Source: Nitrosomonas sp.
Lineage (GTDB): Bacteria; Pseudomonadota; Gammaproteobacteria; Burkholderiales; Nitrosomonadaceae
Direction: 5' to 3'
Length of the DNA: 64,000 nucleotides
NCBI GenBank assembly: GCA_016708955.1
Contig: JADJES010000024.1
Location: 62,001-126,000, forward strand
Both the position numbers and the translations under genes were made by a program. The notes beneath the pieces were generated by a model that ran no database searches, was not told the origin of the DNA, and saw only the letters and a list, made by a program, of their open reading frames with translations. This document shows positions 54,135 to 63,010 of the stretch, piece by piece; the first letter of the stretch is position 1; each line of letters begins with the position of its first letter.

Positions 54135-55736
54135 ATGACCATCTGGCGTCTGGTTCCTTTTATAGCAGCAGCATTGGTGCTGGCGCCTGTTGGCGTGATC
54201 GTTTCATCTTTTTTTGCGCCTGCCAGTGATATTTGGCAGCATCTGGTTGAAACTACGCTGCCACTATTGCTTATCAATACGCTTTGGCTTGCATTGGGCG
54301 TGATCGTTGGTACTGCATTGCTGGGCATCAGTCTGGCTTGGTTTACGGCTGTTTATGAATTTCCTGGCCGCCGCTTTTTTTCCTGGGCTTTGTTGTTACC
54401 ATTGGCGATACCGGCTTATGTGACGGCATTTGTTGCATTAGGTCTGTTTGATTTCACCGGTCCCATACAGACCACACTACGTACTTGGCTGGATAACGAC
54501 TTATCCTGGTTCCCGGATATACGGAGCAGGGCAGGGGTCATCATTGTTATGACTCTGGCTTTTTATCCTTATGTGTATTTATTGGCACGGAATGCTTTCT
54601 TGAGCCAGGGAAAGCGTTCGCTGGAAGTGGCGCAGTCTCTCGGATTAAACCGCAAACAAGGCTTCTTCAAGGTGGTGTTGCCGATGGCACGCCCCTGGAT
54701 AGCCGGGGGTATCATGCTGGTGCTGATGGAAACATTGGCAGATTTCGGTACGGTCGCGGTATTTAATTACAATACGTTTACAACAGGCATTTACAAGGCA
54801 TGGTTTAGCATGTTTTCGTTGCATGCAGCGTCTCAGCTGGCTTCGTTGCTGATTATTATTGTTTTCGTCGTGATTGTTCTGGAGCAGCAGTTCAGGTCAC
54901 GCATGCGCTATGCTGAAAATAAACGAACTGAGCGGGCGCAACGTATTCAGCTTACAGGCTGGCATAATTGGTTGGTTACCGGTTTTGTTCTGTGCGTATT
55001 GTTTTTGGCATTTTTGTTACCGGTTACGCAATTGTGTATTTGGGCCATACAGTCGTTTACACCAGATTATGACGTGGCCCGGTATTTGGAATTTCTCTGG
55101 CATTCATTATCATTGTCTGGTTTGGCCGCATTGTTGACTTGCTTGGTTGTGATTACCATGGTTTATGCTTCACGGCGCTATCCTGGGTCAGCCATGCGGT
55201 ATGCAGTACGTACCGCAACCATTGGTTATGCATTGCCCGGCACAGTTTTGGCGATTGGTGTGTATGTGCCGCTTACTTGGTTGGACGGACAGCTCAGTGA
55301 ATTAGCGCTGCGCTGGTTTCAGATTGAAACAGGACAACTGATTCAAGGTACACTGATTACTATGTTGATTGCTTATTTGATACGGTTTATGGCAGTCAGT
55401 CATTATCCCATTGATGGCGCCATGCAGCGTATTACACATAGCATTGATGAGGCAGCAATGAGCCTCGGATTGCATGGCTGGGCAATGATAAGAAAAGTGC
55501 ATGTTCCGATATTGAAGCCCGGTATTTTTACGGCCGCCACCTTAGTGTTCGTCGATGTCATGAAAGAGATGCCGATCACACTGATGACGCGTCCATTCGG
55601 TTGGGATACGCTGGCTGTCCGGATTTTTGAGATGACTTCGGAAGGACAGTGGGAGCAAGCGGCTCTGCCTGCTGTAACCCTTGTGCTGGCTGGATTGATA
55701 CCGATTTTCTTGTTTATGCGTCAAACTGAGAAGTGA
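54135..55736 (+). CDS. fbpB: Iron(III) ABC transporter permease
   Basis: 533-residue inner-membrane protein, a fused double permease of about 12 helices. Two EAA loops are visible: EVAQSLGLNRKQGFFKVVLPMARPWIAGG in the first half, and DEAAMSLGLHGWAMIRKVHVPILKPG in the second. These contact the ATPase. It lies about 100 bases after fbpA and 4 bases before fbpC. Confidence 0.95.
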   Translation: MTIWRLVPFIAAALVLAPVGVIVSSFFAPASDIWQHLVETTLPLLLINTLWLALGVIVGTALLGISLAWFTAVYEFPGRRFFSWALLLPLAIPAYVTAFVALGLFDFTGPIQTTLRTWLDNDLSWFPDIRSRAGVIIVMTLAFYPYVYLLARNAFLSQGKRSLEVAQSLGLNRKQGFFKVVLPMARPWIAGGIMLVLMETLADFGTVAVFNYNTFTTGIYKAWFSMFSLHAASQLASLLIIIVFVVIVLEQQFRSRMRYAENKRTERAQRIQLTGWHNWLVTGFVLCVLFLAFLLPVTQLCIWAIQSFTPDYDVARYLEFLWHSLSLSGLAALLTCLVVITMVYASRRYPGSAMRYAVRTATIGYALPGTVLAIGVYVPLTWLDGQLSELALRWFQIETGQLIQGTLITMLIAYLIRFMAVSHYPIDGAMQRITHSIDEAAMSLGLHGWAMIRKVHVPILKPGIFTAATLVFVDVMKEMPITLMTRPFGWDTLAVRIFEMTSEGQWEQAALPAVTLVLAGLIPIFLFMRQTEK

Positions 55737-55740
55737 ATTG

Positions 55741-56796
55741 ATGAGTACCGTACTGCTGCAGCTTAACAATATCCGGCAAACTTATGGCGAGCAAGTCGTT
55801 ATTCATGATTTATCTCTGGCATTGCAGAGAGGGACTATCGGGTGTTTGCTGGGCCCGAGTGGTTGTGGTAAGACTACCGCATTAAGGTGTATCGCTGGTT
55901 TTGAGCCGGTGTCTGCGGGAGAAATTTTGCTCAATGGTGTTTGTGTGAGCAGTGCAGATATCTTTGTGCCGCCGGAACAAAGACGGATTGGTATGGTTTT
56001 TCAAGATTACGCGCTATTTCCACATCTGGATGTGGCTGCAAATATCGGTTTTGGTTTGCATCGATTAACCAGAGCGGAACGCGAACGGCGTGTGGATGAG
56101 TTGTTGCAGGTTGTACAACTGGCCAGTGTATCTGGAAAATATCCGCATGAATTATCAGGCGGTCAACAACAACGGGTAGCCCTTGCGCGTGCACTGGCAC
56201 CTAAACCAGAATTGTTGTTGATGGATGAGCCCTTTTCCAATCTGGATGTTAGCTTGCGTGAACGCTTAAGCATGGAAGTGCGCGAGATTCTTAAGGATCA
56301 GGGGATTACGGCGATACTGGTAACCCATGATCAAGCAGAGGCATTCGCGATTGCCGATGAGATCGGTGTCATGCATCAAGGTGAGATTCAGCAATGGGAT
56401 ACGGCTTTTAATCTTTATCATCGCCCGGTAAATCGTTTTGTGGCAAATTTTGTCGGTCAAGGTGTATTTCTTCCAGGCCGAGTCATTAACGCTCAGCAGG
56501 TTGAAATTGAATTGGGAATTTTAACTGGAGAAATTCCACAACCCTGCGATAGTGGTTGCAAGCTTGACGTGTTAGTGCGCCCGGATGATATTGTTCACGA
56601 TGATGCCAGTCCGCTGCAGGCAACAGTGATTCACAAAGCATTTCGCGGTGCAGAGATTCTATATACATTGCGCCTCACTGATGGAGCTAAGTTGCTGGCG
56701 TTAGTGCCTAGCCATCATAATCATGTAATTGGTGAGAAAATAGGCATCAGGCTTGAAGCAGATCATATCGTGGCATTCCATCAATCAACGCAGTGA
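55741..56796 (+). CDS. fbpC: Iron(III) ABC transporter ATP-binding protein
   Basis: 351-residue ATPase. Walker A is GPSGCGKTT, Q-loop VFQDYALFPHL, signature LSGGQQQRVALARAL, Walker B LLLMDEPFSNLD and the H-loop LVTHDQAEA. A C-terminal TOBE-like regulatory domain covers about 240-350. The ATG at 55741 is preferred over an in-frame TTG at 55738. It completes the fbpABC operon for ferric iron uptake. Confidence 0.95.
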   Translation: MSTVLLQLNNIRQTYGEQVVIHDLSLALQRGTIGCLLGPSGCGKTTALRCIAGFEPVSAGEILLNGVCVSSADIFVPPEQRRIGMVFQDYALFPHLDVAANIGFGLHRLTRAERERRVDELLQVVQLASVSGKYPHELSGGQQQRVALARALAPKPELLLMDEPFSNLDVSLRERLSMEVREILKDQGITAILVTHDQAEAFAIADEIGVMHQGEIQQWDTAFNLYHRPVNRFVANFVGQGVFLPGRVINAQQVEIELGILTGEIPQPCDSGCKLDVLVRPDDIVHDDASPLQATVIHKAFRGAEILYTLRLTDGAKLLALVPSHHNHVIGEKIGIRLEADHIVAFHQSTQ

Positions 56797-57007
56797 CCAT
56801 CTCTTTTAAAGAAACTTTGCTCAATCTGCTTTTCTGGATGTATTTAAAAAAATGATGCTTCCCTTTTAACAATTTTTTCTATAGCATAGCAAATTAGTGT
56901 GTATACCTTTCTTTTACAGCTCTATTCCAAGCAATCCCGTAACCCAATCTCTGAGATAATGTTGGGGTTTACTAATCTTAAAACTGAATAATTTGAATGA
57001 GGATTAT

Positions 57008-57334
57008 ATGAGTCAGCATATTCATTACGTTACTGATGCTAATTTTGATGCGGAAGTTTTGCAATCGACAACTCCTGTGCTGGTTGATTACTGGGCGGAA
57101 TGGTGTGGTCCGTGCAAGATGATAGCGCCGATACTTGATGAAATCGCGGGTGAATATGGAGAGCGCCTTAAAGTGGCCAAGCTCAATATCGATGAGAATC
57201 AAATAACGCCACCGAAATATGGCATTCGCGGTATTCCGACATTAATGTTATTTAAGAACGGCAATGTAGAAGCGACCAAAGTCGGGGCATTATCAAAATC
57301 GCAATTAACGGCATTTATTGACAGTCATATTTAA
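57008..57334 (+). CDS. trxA: Thioredoxin
   Basis: 108-residue cytoplasmic disulfide reductase. The active site WCGPC has C33 and C36. VLVDYWAEWCGPCKMIAP and the cis-proline segment IRGIPTLMLFKNG are typical. The ATG at 57008 is preferred over a TTG at 56993; a GAGG site lies just upstream. It precedes rho, an arrangement common to many proteobacteria. Confidence 0.96.
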   Translation: MSQHIHYVTDANFDAEVLQSTTPVLVDYWAEWCGPCKMIAPILDEIAGEYGERLKVAKLNIDENQITPPKYGIRGIPTLMLFKNGNVEATKVGALSKSQLTAFIDSHI

Positions 57335-57479
57335 ACCCGCTAGTCTTATACGATTAATAGATTTGTGGGTGATACAGATTGTAAAGACCACACCTTATAT
57401 TTAATTATCCCGTCCGTAACAACTTTCCTCCTAGCGTCACTATCTTTCAAGTAAGTATTCTTTTTTCACGAGCTTCTTC

Positions 57480-58739
57480 ATGCGTTTATCCGATCTAAAA
57501 AACCTACATGTAACTGAATTAGTAAAAATGGCCATCGAAAATGAAATTGATGGCGCGAACCGAATGCGAAAGCAGGATCTAATTTTTGCATTGCTTAAAA
57601 ATCAGGCGCGTAAAGGTGAGAATATTTATGGCCACGGTACACTGGAAGTATTACAGGATGGGTTTGGTTTTTTACGTTCTCCAGACACTTCGTATTTGGC
57701 AGGTCCTGATGATATTTATATTTCACCTAGTCAAATTAGACGCTTTAACTTGCATACAGGCGATTCAATCGATGGTGAGATTCGTCCCCCAAAGGATGGT
57801 GAGCGCTATTTTGCGTTGGTAAAAGTTGATAAAGTTAACAATGAGCCTCCAGAGAATTCTAAACAAAAAATCTTGTTTGAGAATTTGACTCCATTATTTC
57901 CTGATGAACGATTGATACTAGAACGTGACATCAAGGCTGAAGAGAATATTACAAGCCGTATTATTGATTTGATTGCGCCTATCGGTAAGGGACAGCGTGG
58001 TTTGCTGGTTGCTAGCCCAAAATCCGGTAAGACCGTGATGTTGCAACACATTGCGCATGCCATCGCAGCCAATTACCCAGACGTGATTCTGATCGTATTG
58101 CTGATTGACGAACGTCCTGAAGAGGTAACAGAGATGATCCGCTCTGTCAGGGGTGAAGTGATTTCTTCCACTTTTGATGAATCAGCCATGCGTCATGTGC
58201 AAGTAGCTGACATGGTAATTGAGAAAGCTAAGCGCCTGGTTGAACATAAGAAAGATGTTGTCATATTGCTCGATTCCATTACGCGACTGGCGCGTGCTTA
58301 TAATACGGTAGTGCCTGCTTCTGGTAAGGTACTGACCGGTGGTGTGGATGCAAGTGCGCTGCAACGACCTAAACGTTTCTTTGGGGCTGCCAGAAATGTC
58401 GAAGAAGGCGGGTCGCTCACTATTATTGCAACGGCGTTGATTGATACGGGATCACGCATGGATGACGTAATTTATGAAGAATTCAAGGGTACTGGCAATA
58501 TGGAAATTCATCTTGATCGGAAAATGGCTGAAAAACGTATTTATCCTGCGATTAATGTGAATCGATCAGGTACTCGCCGAGAAGAATTGCTAATTCCTCC
58601 AGAGGTTTTGCAAAAAATCTGGGTATTACGTAAGTTATTGCATCCAATGGACGATATGGACGCTATGGCGTTTTTGCTGGACAAAATTAAGGCAACCAAG
58701 AATAATTCTGATTTTTTTGATTCTATGAGACGAGTTTAG
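57480..58739 (+). CDS. rho: Transcription termination factor Rho
   Basis: 419-residue hexameric RNA helicase. It has an N-terminal helix domain (MRLSDLKNLHVTELVKMA), an RNA-binding cold-shock-like domain (YGHGTLEVLQDGFGFLRSPDTSYLAGPDDIYIS), then the ATPase with P-loop ASPKSGKTV, Walker B VVILLDSITRLARAYN, and the Q/R-loops (SGKVLTGGVDASALQRPKRFFGAARN). Length and motifs are standard. Confidence 0.98.
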   Translation: MRLSDLKNLHVTELVKMAIENEIDGANRMRKQDLIFALLKNQARKGENIYGHGTLEVLQDGFGFLRSPDTSYLAGPDDIYISPSQIRRFNLHTGDSIDGEIRPPKDGERYFALVKVDKVNNEPPENSKQKILFENLTPLFPDERLILERDIKAEENITSRIIDLIAPIGKGQRGLLVASPKSGKTVMLQHIAHAIAANYPDVILIVLLIDERPEEVTEMIRSVRGEVISSTFDESAMRHVQVADMVIEKAKRLVEHKKDVVILLDSITRLARAYNTVVPASGKVLTGGVDASALQRPKRFFGAARNVEEGGSLTIIATALIDTGSRMDDVIYEEFKGTGNMEIHLDRKMAEKRIYPAINVNRSGTRREELLIPPEVLQKIWVLRKLLHPMDDMDAMAFLLDKIKATKNNSDFFDSMRRV

Positions 58740-58833
58740 GAGGGATTTCTTAGTTGCACCAGTACGCACATTAAAGGATAATAAGCGGTTTTTTAATTTC
58801 CCTTTAGGGATGGAATAATTAAGGATATTGGCC

Positions 58834-59046
58834 ATGAAAGCAGACATTCATCCAGACTACCAGGAGATAACCGTAACTTGCAGTTGCGGTAGTGTTTTTA
58901 ATACACGCTCGACTATGAATAAACCTCTGAATATTGAGGTTTGTTCGCTTTGTCACCCATTTTATACTGGTAAGCAGAAAATTGTAGATACTGCAGGTAG
59001 GGTTGAGAAATTCCGTCAGAAATACGGCAAACCAGCGCCAAAATAA
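58834..59046 (+). CDS. rpmE: Ribosomal protein L31, zinc-binding type
   Basis: 70-residue large-subunit protein starting MKADIHPDYQEITVTC. Cysteines 16, 18, 37 and 40 form the zinc site, so this is the C+ form. The ATG at 58834 is the family start; an in-frame TTG lies six bases upstream. It follows rho by about 94 bases, a common order. Confidence 0.97.
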   Translation: MKADIHPDYQEITVTCSCGSVFNTRSTMNKPLNIEVCSLCHPFYTGKQKIVDTAGRVEKFRQKYGKPAPK

Positions 59047-59163
59047 TTGCGGATATAAAGCCAATGCCATGGTGATATTAATTCGCCTTTTTAATTTGCA
59101 TTGTTTGTTTGCTTAGTCCGGACTTTCTTAAATATTCAGATATCTGATCCAATTCGAATAATG

Positions 59164-59487
59164 CTATCGATAGTGCACAGCGAGCCAGATAGTTTCGTTA
59201 TCAGGATCTGTCCATGCAACTCTGTGTTTCTTGTGAGCGGGGATATTAATGAAGTCTCCCTCATTAAGTTGCACTGACGTTTGATCTTCAAAAAACAACA
59301 TAGCTTTCCCTTTTAGAACCATAACCCACTCATTCTTTTCCTGATCATACCAATCAGATTCTGGCGATTTTTGGCCTTTTGAAATGATTCTTTCTATCAT
59401 TACCGTATCATTCTTAACAAGAAGTTCAAAGAACTCTTCTTTTCCTAAGTTCTGAGGAGCTTTAGTGAAAATATTTTGTGATTTCAT
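59164..59487 (-). CDS. Small cupin-domain protein
   Basis: 107-residue single cupin. The first motif is weak; WYDQEKNEWVMVLKGKAMLFFED, LNEGDFINIPAHKKHRVAWTDPDNETIWLAVHY form the beta-barrel with candidate metal histidines. Relatives bind metals or small ligands, and some are phosphoribosylaminoimidazole-type or sugar-related isomerases, so the substrate is unknown. It lies downstream of the alcohol dehydrogenase gene on the same strand (about 51 bases) and may share its transcript. Confidence 0.82.
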   Translation of the reverse strand: MKSQNIFTKAPQNLGKEEFFELLVKNDTVMIERIISKGQKSPESDWYDQEKNEWVMVLKGKAMLFFEDQTSVQLNEGDFINIPAHKKHRVAWTDPDNETIWLAVHYR

Positions 59488-59538
59488 TTTTGATATGACT
59501 GTTTTGCATGTCGTTATTTTGCTAATTAATAAACAAGA

Positions 59539-60543
59539 TTATTGATTGCTAAGGACAATACGATATTTTGCTTTACCACTTGCTAATCTGGCTAATGCTT
59601 CATTGATCTGATCAAACCGAAAGACCTCAACGATTGGTTCAATGTCATGTTGTACTACAAAATTCAGCATTGTTTCCAAACTTGCTGGACTACCGACAGG
59701 CGAACCCGAGATTGAGCATTGGTTTGAAATTAAAGGGAATAAATTAATATCCAGTGATTCAAGGATTACACCTAAGAAATGTAAACGGCCCTTAGGGCGC
59801 AACGTTGCTATATAGGCATTCCAGTCGAGCTTCACATCTACTGTCGATAAAATTAGGTCAAACTGGTTCTTTGCGGCACCAAGTTCAGCCGGATTGCGTG
59901 AATTTAGAACTTGATGTGCACCTAACGCCAGCGCCTCTTTCTTTTTGTCATCGCTGGATGTAAATGCGGTTACTTGACAGCCCCATGCATTAAGGAATTG
60001 CAAGGCAACATGTCCTAAGCCACCTATGCCAATAACAGCAACCTTTGCAGTTGGCTGGATATTGAATTGCAGAAGAGGATTAAAAACAGTAATTCCAGCA
60101 CAAAAAAGAGGTCCTGCGGTTTGAGCGTTTATGCTATTCGGTAGAGCAACAACGCTGGCAGCATTAGCGCGAACTCTATCTGCAAATCCACCATGACGAT
60201 TGACAATCGTTGATTCCGCTTGTGCGCAGAGATTGTGATCGCCGGACATGCAGTCGTGACAGGTCATGCAGTAGCCAGAATGCCAACCAAGACCGACTCG
60301 TTGTCCGAGTTGAAAATTGTGCACATGCGCACCTTTGGCTGTAATCGTACCAATAATTTCATGACCCGGTACAAATGGATACTGAGTGATTCCCCACTCA
60401 TTGTGGAGCATGCTCAAGTCACTATGACAAATACCGCAATGCTCGATTGCTATTTCGACTTCGTGAGTACTTAATAACCCTGGCTCGTATTCAAAGGGTT
60501 GAATTTCCCCGCCCGCACCAAATGCTGCATATGCCTTAATCAT
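59539..60543 (-). CDS. Zinc-dependent alcohol dehydrogenase / aldehyde reductase (Ahr/YahK-like)
   Basis: 334-residue medium-chain dehydrogenase. The catalytic zinc site is CGICHSD with GHE; the structural zinc loop has four Cys in CMTCHDCMSGDHNLC; the nucleotide fold is GIGGLGHVALQ. It ends with DQINEALARLASGKAKYRIVL. Close relatives are broad-range NADPH aldehyde reductases. Physiological substrate unknown. Confidence 0.9.
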   Translation of the reverse strand: MIKAYAAFGAGGEIQPFEYEPGLLSTHEVEIAIEHCGICHSDLSMLHNEWGITQYPFVPGHEIIGTITAKGAHVHNFQLGQRVGLGWHSGYCMTCHDCMSGDHNLCAQAESTIVNRHGGFADRVRANAASVVALPNSINAQTAGPLFCAGITVFNPLLQFNIQPTAKVAVIGIGGLGHVALQFLNAWGCQVTAFTSSDDKKKEALALGAHQVLNSRNPAELGAAKNQFDLILSTVDVKLDWNAYIATLRPKGRLHFLGVILESLDINLFPLISNQCSISGSPVGSPASLETMLNFVVQHDIEPIVEVFRFDQINEALARLASGKAKYRIVLSNQ

Positions 60544-61082
60544 TAATTTTTCTCTCTAGATATTTATCATTTAATTGTTATGTCATTAAAATGAAGCAGA
60601 TATTTGGTACATTAAGTTTGTAATTAAATATTATTATCTGACGATAGCTCTAGTTATTTTAGCAGGGAGCTCTGAAAGTTGAATTAGCTTTAAGAAATAC
60701 TCTAAGTATTTATAGTGTTATCCTGCTACTCTGCTACAAAAATAATGGCGCCGAACGAAGTTGCGAAGTTCATTGTCCAATTATGCTCAAATAATCAACT
60801 TATTCAAATTCTACTTCTTTATCTTCTTGGGTGGCTCCGTGAGTAAAAAATTAGCTTTATAATAACTAGTTTTTGGTTTAATATATATATGATTATTAAT
60901 AGATATTAGTGTATTTTATGAGATAATACTTTAAGTGTTAAAGTTTCTAATTTAATTGTCGTAGCTAATTTGAGACTGATCACTCGATCTTATTGATTGT
61001 ATTTTGTGTTTAATGCGGTGATATGTAAGGCACATTGAAAATTGTTTTGTTATATATTTGTAACTATAAAGGGAAAAGTATT
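60544..61082. promoter_or_regulatory. AT-rich upstream region of the eps operon
   Basis: No gene was seen in about 540 bases. The stretch lies between the minus-strand dehydrogenase and epsD, so it must hold both promoters. A small stem-loop (AAATACT/AGTATTT, about 60695-60711) is present. No clear sigma-54 or sigma-70 promoter could be assigned. Confidence 0.4.
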
Positions 61083-62045
61083 ATGGTATTAGCATATACA
61101 CGGATGGCATTGATTGGGTTTGTGAGTATATTTGTTTTAGTTCTTACAGCTTGCGACAGTGAACCTAAAGAAAAAAAATCCGGACAAGCCTTAGTTAGCG
61201 TTAATGGCAAAGAAGTTACCATGCTTCAACTTAATGATGAAATAAAGCGTGCCAATATTCGTCCTGATCAGTATGAAGCAGCTAGCAAACAATTATTGGA
61301 ATCACTCATTGCTCGTCAATTGATTATGGACGAGGCTATAAGTAATAAACTTGATCGGACTCCCGATGTCATGCAGGCGCGTGAACGAGCTAATGCTCAA
61401 ATTATTTCACAAGCTTATATGCAAAGTATTGTAAGTAAAGTTGCTAAACCATCCAAGGCTGAGATTGATGATTATTACCAAAAACATCCCGAATATTTTT
61501 CACAACGTAAACAGTTTGATTTAACGATAGTGCGCATTGCAACTAAGGATCTTGGTGATGAACTAAAAAAAATCATAGAATCAGCTAAGTCTCTTGATGA
61601 AGTTGTAGCCTGGCTTGATAAAAATAAAGTACAGTATCTTCGTAACTTAGCATCGCGTAGCACTACTGATCTACCACCTCAAATGGCGACAATGATGCAG
61701 CAGAAAAGTAAAGACACTATTTTTATCATCAACGAGCAAGAGAATAGTCTGCTTATATCCGTTAATGCGATCAAGGATAGCCCAATCACAGCTGCTGTTG
61801 CAGCACCGCAGATTGAGAAATTTTTGATGAATCAAAAATACAAGGAAGCGACCGATGCAGAAGTTGCACGCTTGCGCGCGGCAGCAAAAATAGAATATCT
61901 TAATGCTAAAACGTCAACATCCGATGCGGAGAAACCAGCTGTTCAATCAGCAGTGACTCCTCCCTCTGATGTTACTAATAATTTGAATATAACAGAGTCA
62001 GTTTCGGAAGGGGCAATTGAGCGTGGTATCATGGGAATCAAATAA
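61083..62045 (+). CDS. epsD: EpsD-family peptidyl-prolyl cis-trans isomerase lipoprotein
   Basis: 320 residues from the ATG at 61083, which has an AAGGG-like site; the frame is open 16 codons further left. The lipoprotein signal ends LVLTAC. A SurA/PpiC-like N-terminal chaperone domain (VSVNGKEVTMLQLNDEIKRANI, LLESLIARQLIMDEAISNKLDR) is followed by a degenerate parvulin domain around 125-235 and an extended C-terminal tail. It is the first gene of the eps cluster, where EpsD-type proteins are found next to polysaccharide export genes. Likely a periplasmic folding helper for secretion, inferred. Confidence 0.88.
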   Translation: MVLAYTRMALIGFVSIFVLVLTACDSEPKEKKSGQALVSVNGKEVTMLQLNDEIKRANIRPDQYEAASKQLLESLIARQLIMDEAISNKLDRTPDVMQARERANAQIISQAYMQSIVSKVAKPSKAEIDDYYQKHPEYFSQRKQFDLTIVRIATKDLGDELKKIIESAKSLDEVVAWLDKNKVQYLRNLASRSTTDLPPQMATMMQQKSKDTIFIINEQENSLLISVNAIKDSPITAAVAAPQIEKFLMNQKYKEATDAEVARLRAAAKIEYLNAKTSTSDAEKPAVQSAVTPPSDVTNNLNITESVSEGAIERGIMGIK

Positions 62046-62114
62046 GTGGAGGTTTGTATCAAAAAGTTTTGTTTTTATCAACCTATTGCGGCATGAATTA
62101 AGGATTATAGGCAA

Positions 62115-62927
62115 ATGATATATGTTATGAATAAACTGAAACTCCTGATGATCTTTACATTACTCTGGATGATTTGTATTGGCGGCGCGGTTGCTGGTGA
62201 GACAAAGGAAAGCGTATTGGGGCCTGGAGATGCATTAAAAATATTTGTCTACGGGCAACCCGATCTCACTACTGAAACGAGGGTGAGCGAAACGGGGAGT
62301 ATAACTTTTCCCTTGCTGGGTGAGATATTAATAGATGGATTAACTCCATCCGCAGCAGAACGAAAGATAGTTAATTTGCTGAAAAGTCGTGATATTCTTC
62401 GTAACCCGCAAGTAAATATCTTAACTAGTTCGCTACAGAGTCAGATGGTATCTGTACTTGGCTCTGTTCGAAACCAGGGACGTTATCCAATTGAAGGTAA
62501 GCGTAGCCTAACCGATATTCTTGCTATGGCAGGAGGGATATTGCCAGAAGGAGGCGATCTGGTTACCTTAATTCGTTCAGATGGGAACAAATTTGCTAAA
62601 GAAGTGATTGATGTTATAGAGATGGTTCGGTCCGGTGACTTAACTCGAAATTTGAATGTACGTAGTGATGATCTTATTTACGTCGAGCGAGCTCTCCGTT
62701 TTTACATCTATGGCGAAGTTCAGCGTCCTGGAACATATAGACTTGAGCGGAATATGACAGTGATACAAGCACTGTCAGTAGGCGGTGGATTGACCCAACG
62801 GGGTACTGAACGCGGTTTGCGAATTCAGCGCCGCGATGTTGATGGTAACTTGCAGATGTTAACTGTCAAATCCAGTGATTTCGTTGAACCTGATGACGTG
62901 ATTTATATCAAAGAGAGCTTATTTTAA
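62115..62927 (+). CDS. epsE: Polysaccharide export outer-membrane protein, EpsE type
   Basis: 270 residues: signal peptide (KLLMIFTLLWMICIGGAVAG), then a Wza-like Poly_export domain (VLGPGDALKIFVYGQPDLTTETRVSETGSITFPLLGEI) and two SLBB-type domains (VSVLGSVRNQGRYPIEGKRSLTDILAMAGGI; FYIYGEVQRPGTYRLERNMTVIQALSVGGG). It forms the outer-membrane channel for exopolysaccharide. No lipobox is seen, unlike E. coli Wza. It is 69 bases after epsD. A second ATG four codons in is possible. Confidence 0.92.
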   Translation: MIYVMNKLKLLMIFTLLWMICIGGAVAGETKESVLGPGDALKIFVYGQPDLTTETRVSETGSITFPLLGEILIDGLTPSAAERKIVNLLKSRDILRNPQVNILTSSLQSQMVSVLGSVRNQGRYPIEGKRSLTDILAMAGGILPEGGDLVTLIRSDGNKFAKEVIDVIEMVRSGDLTRNLNVRSDDLIYVERALRFYIYGEVQRPGTYRLERNMTVIQALSVGGGLTQRGTERGLRIQRRDVDGNLQMLTVKSSDFVEPDDVIYIKESLF

Positions 62928-63010
62928 TATTTGTTCAACAGCTTCTTAAGTATTTATTATCTTATCAAGCATTATTGTTACTAGATTAGGTTTACACTTG
63001 GATTCTACAC

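Noticed and set aside
60544..61082. Possible sigma-54 promoter before epsD
   Set aside because: The GG and GC elements are not both present at the required spacing in any candidate (for example TGGTACATTAAGTTTG or GGCACATTGAAAATTG).
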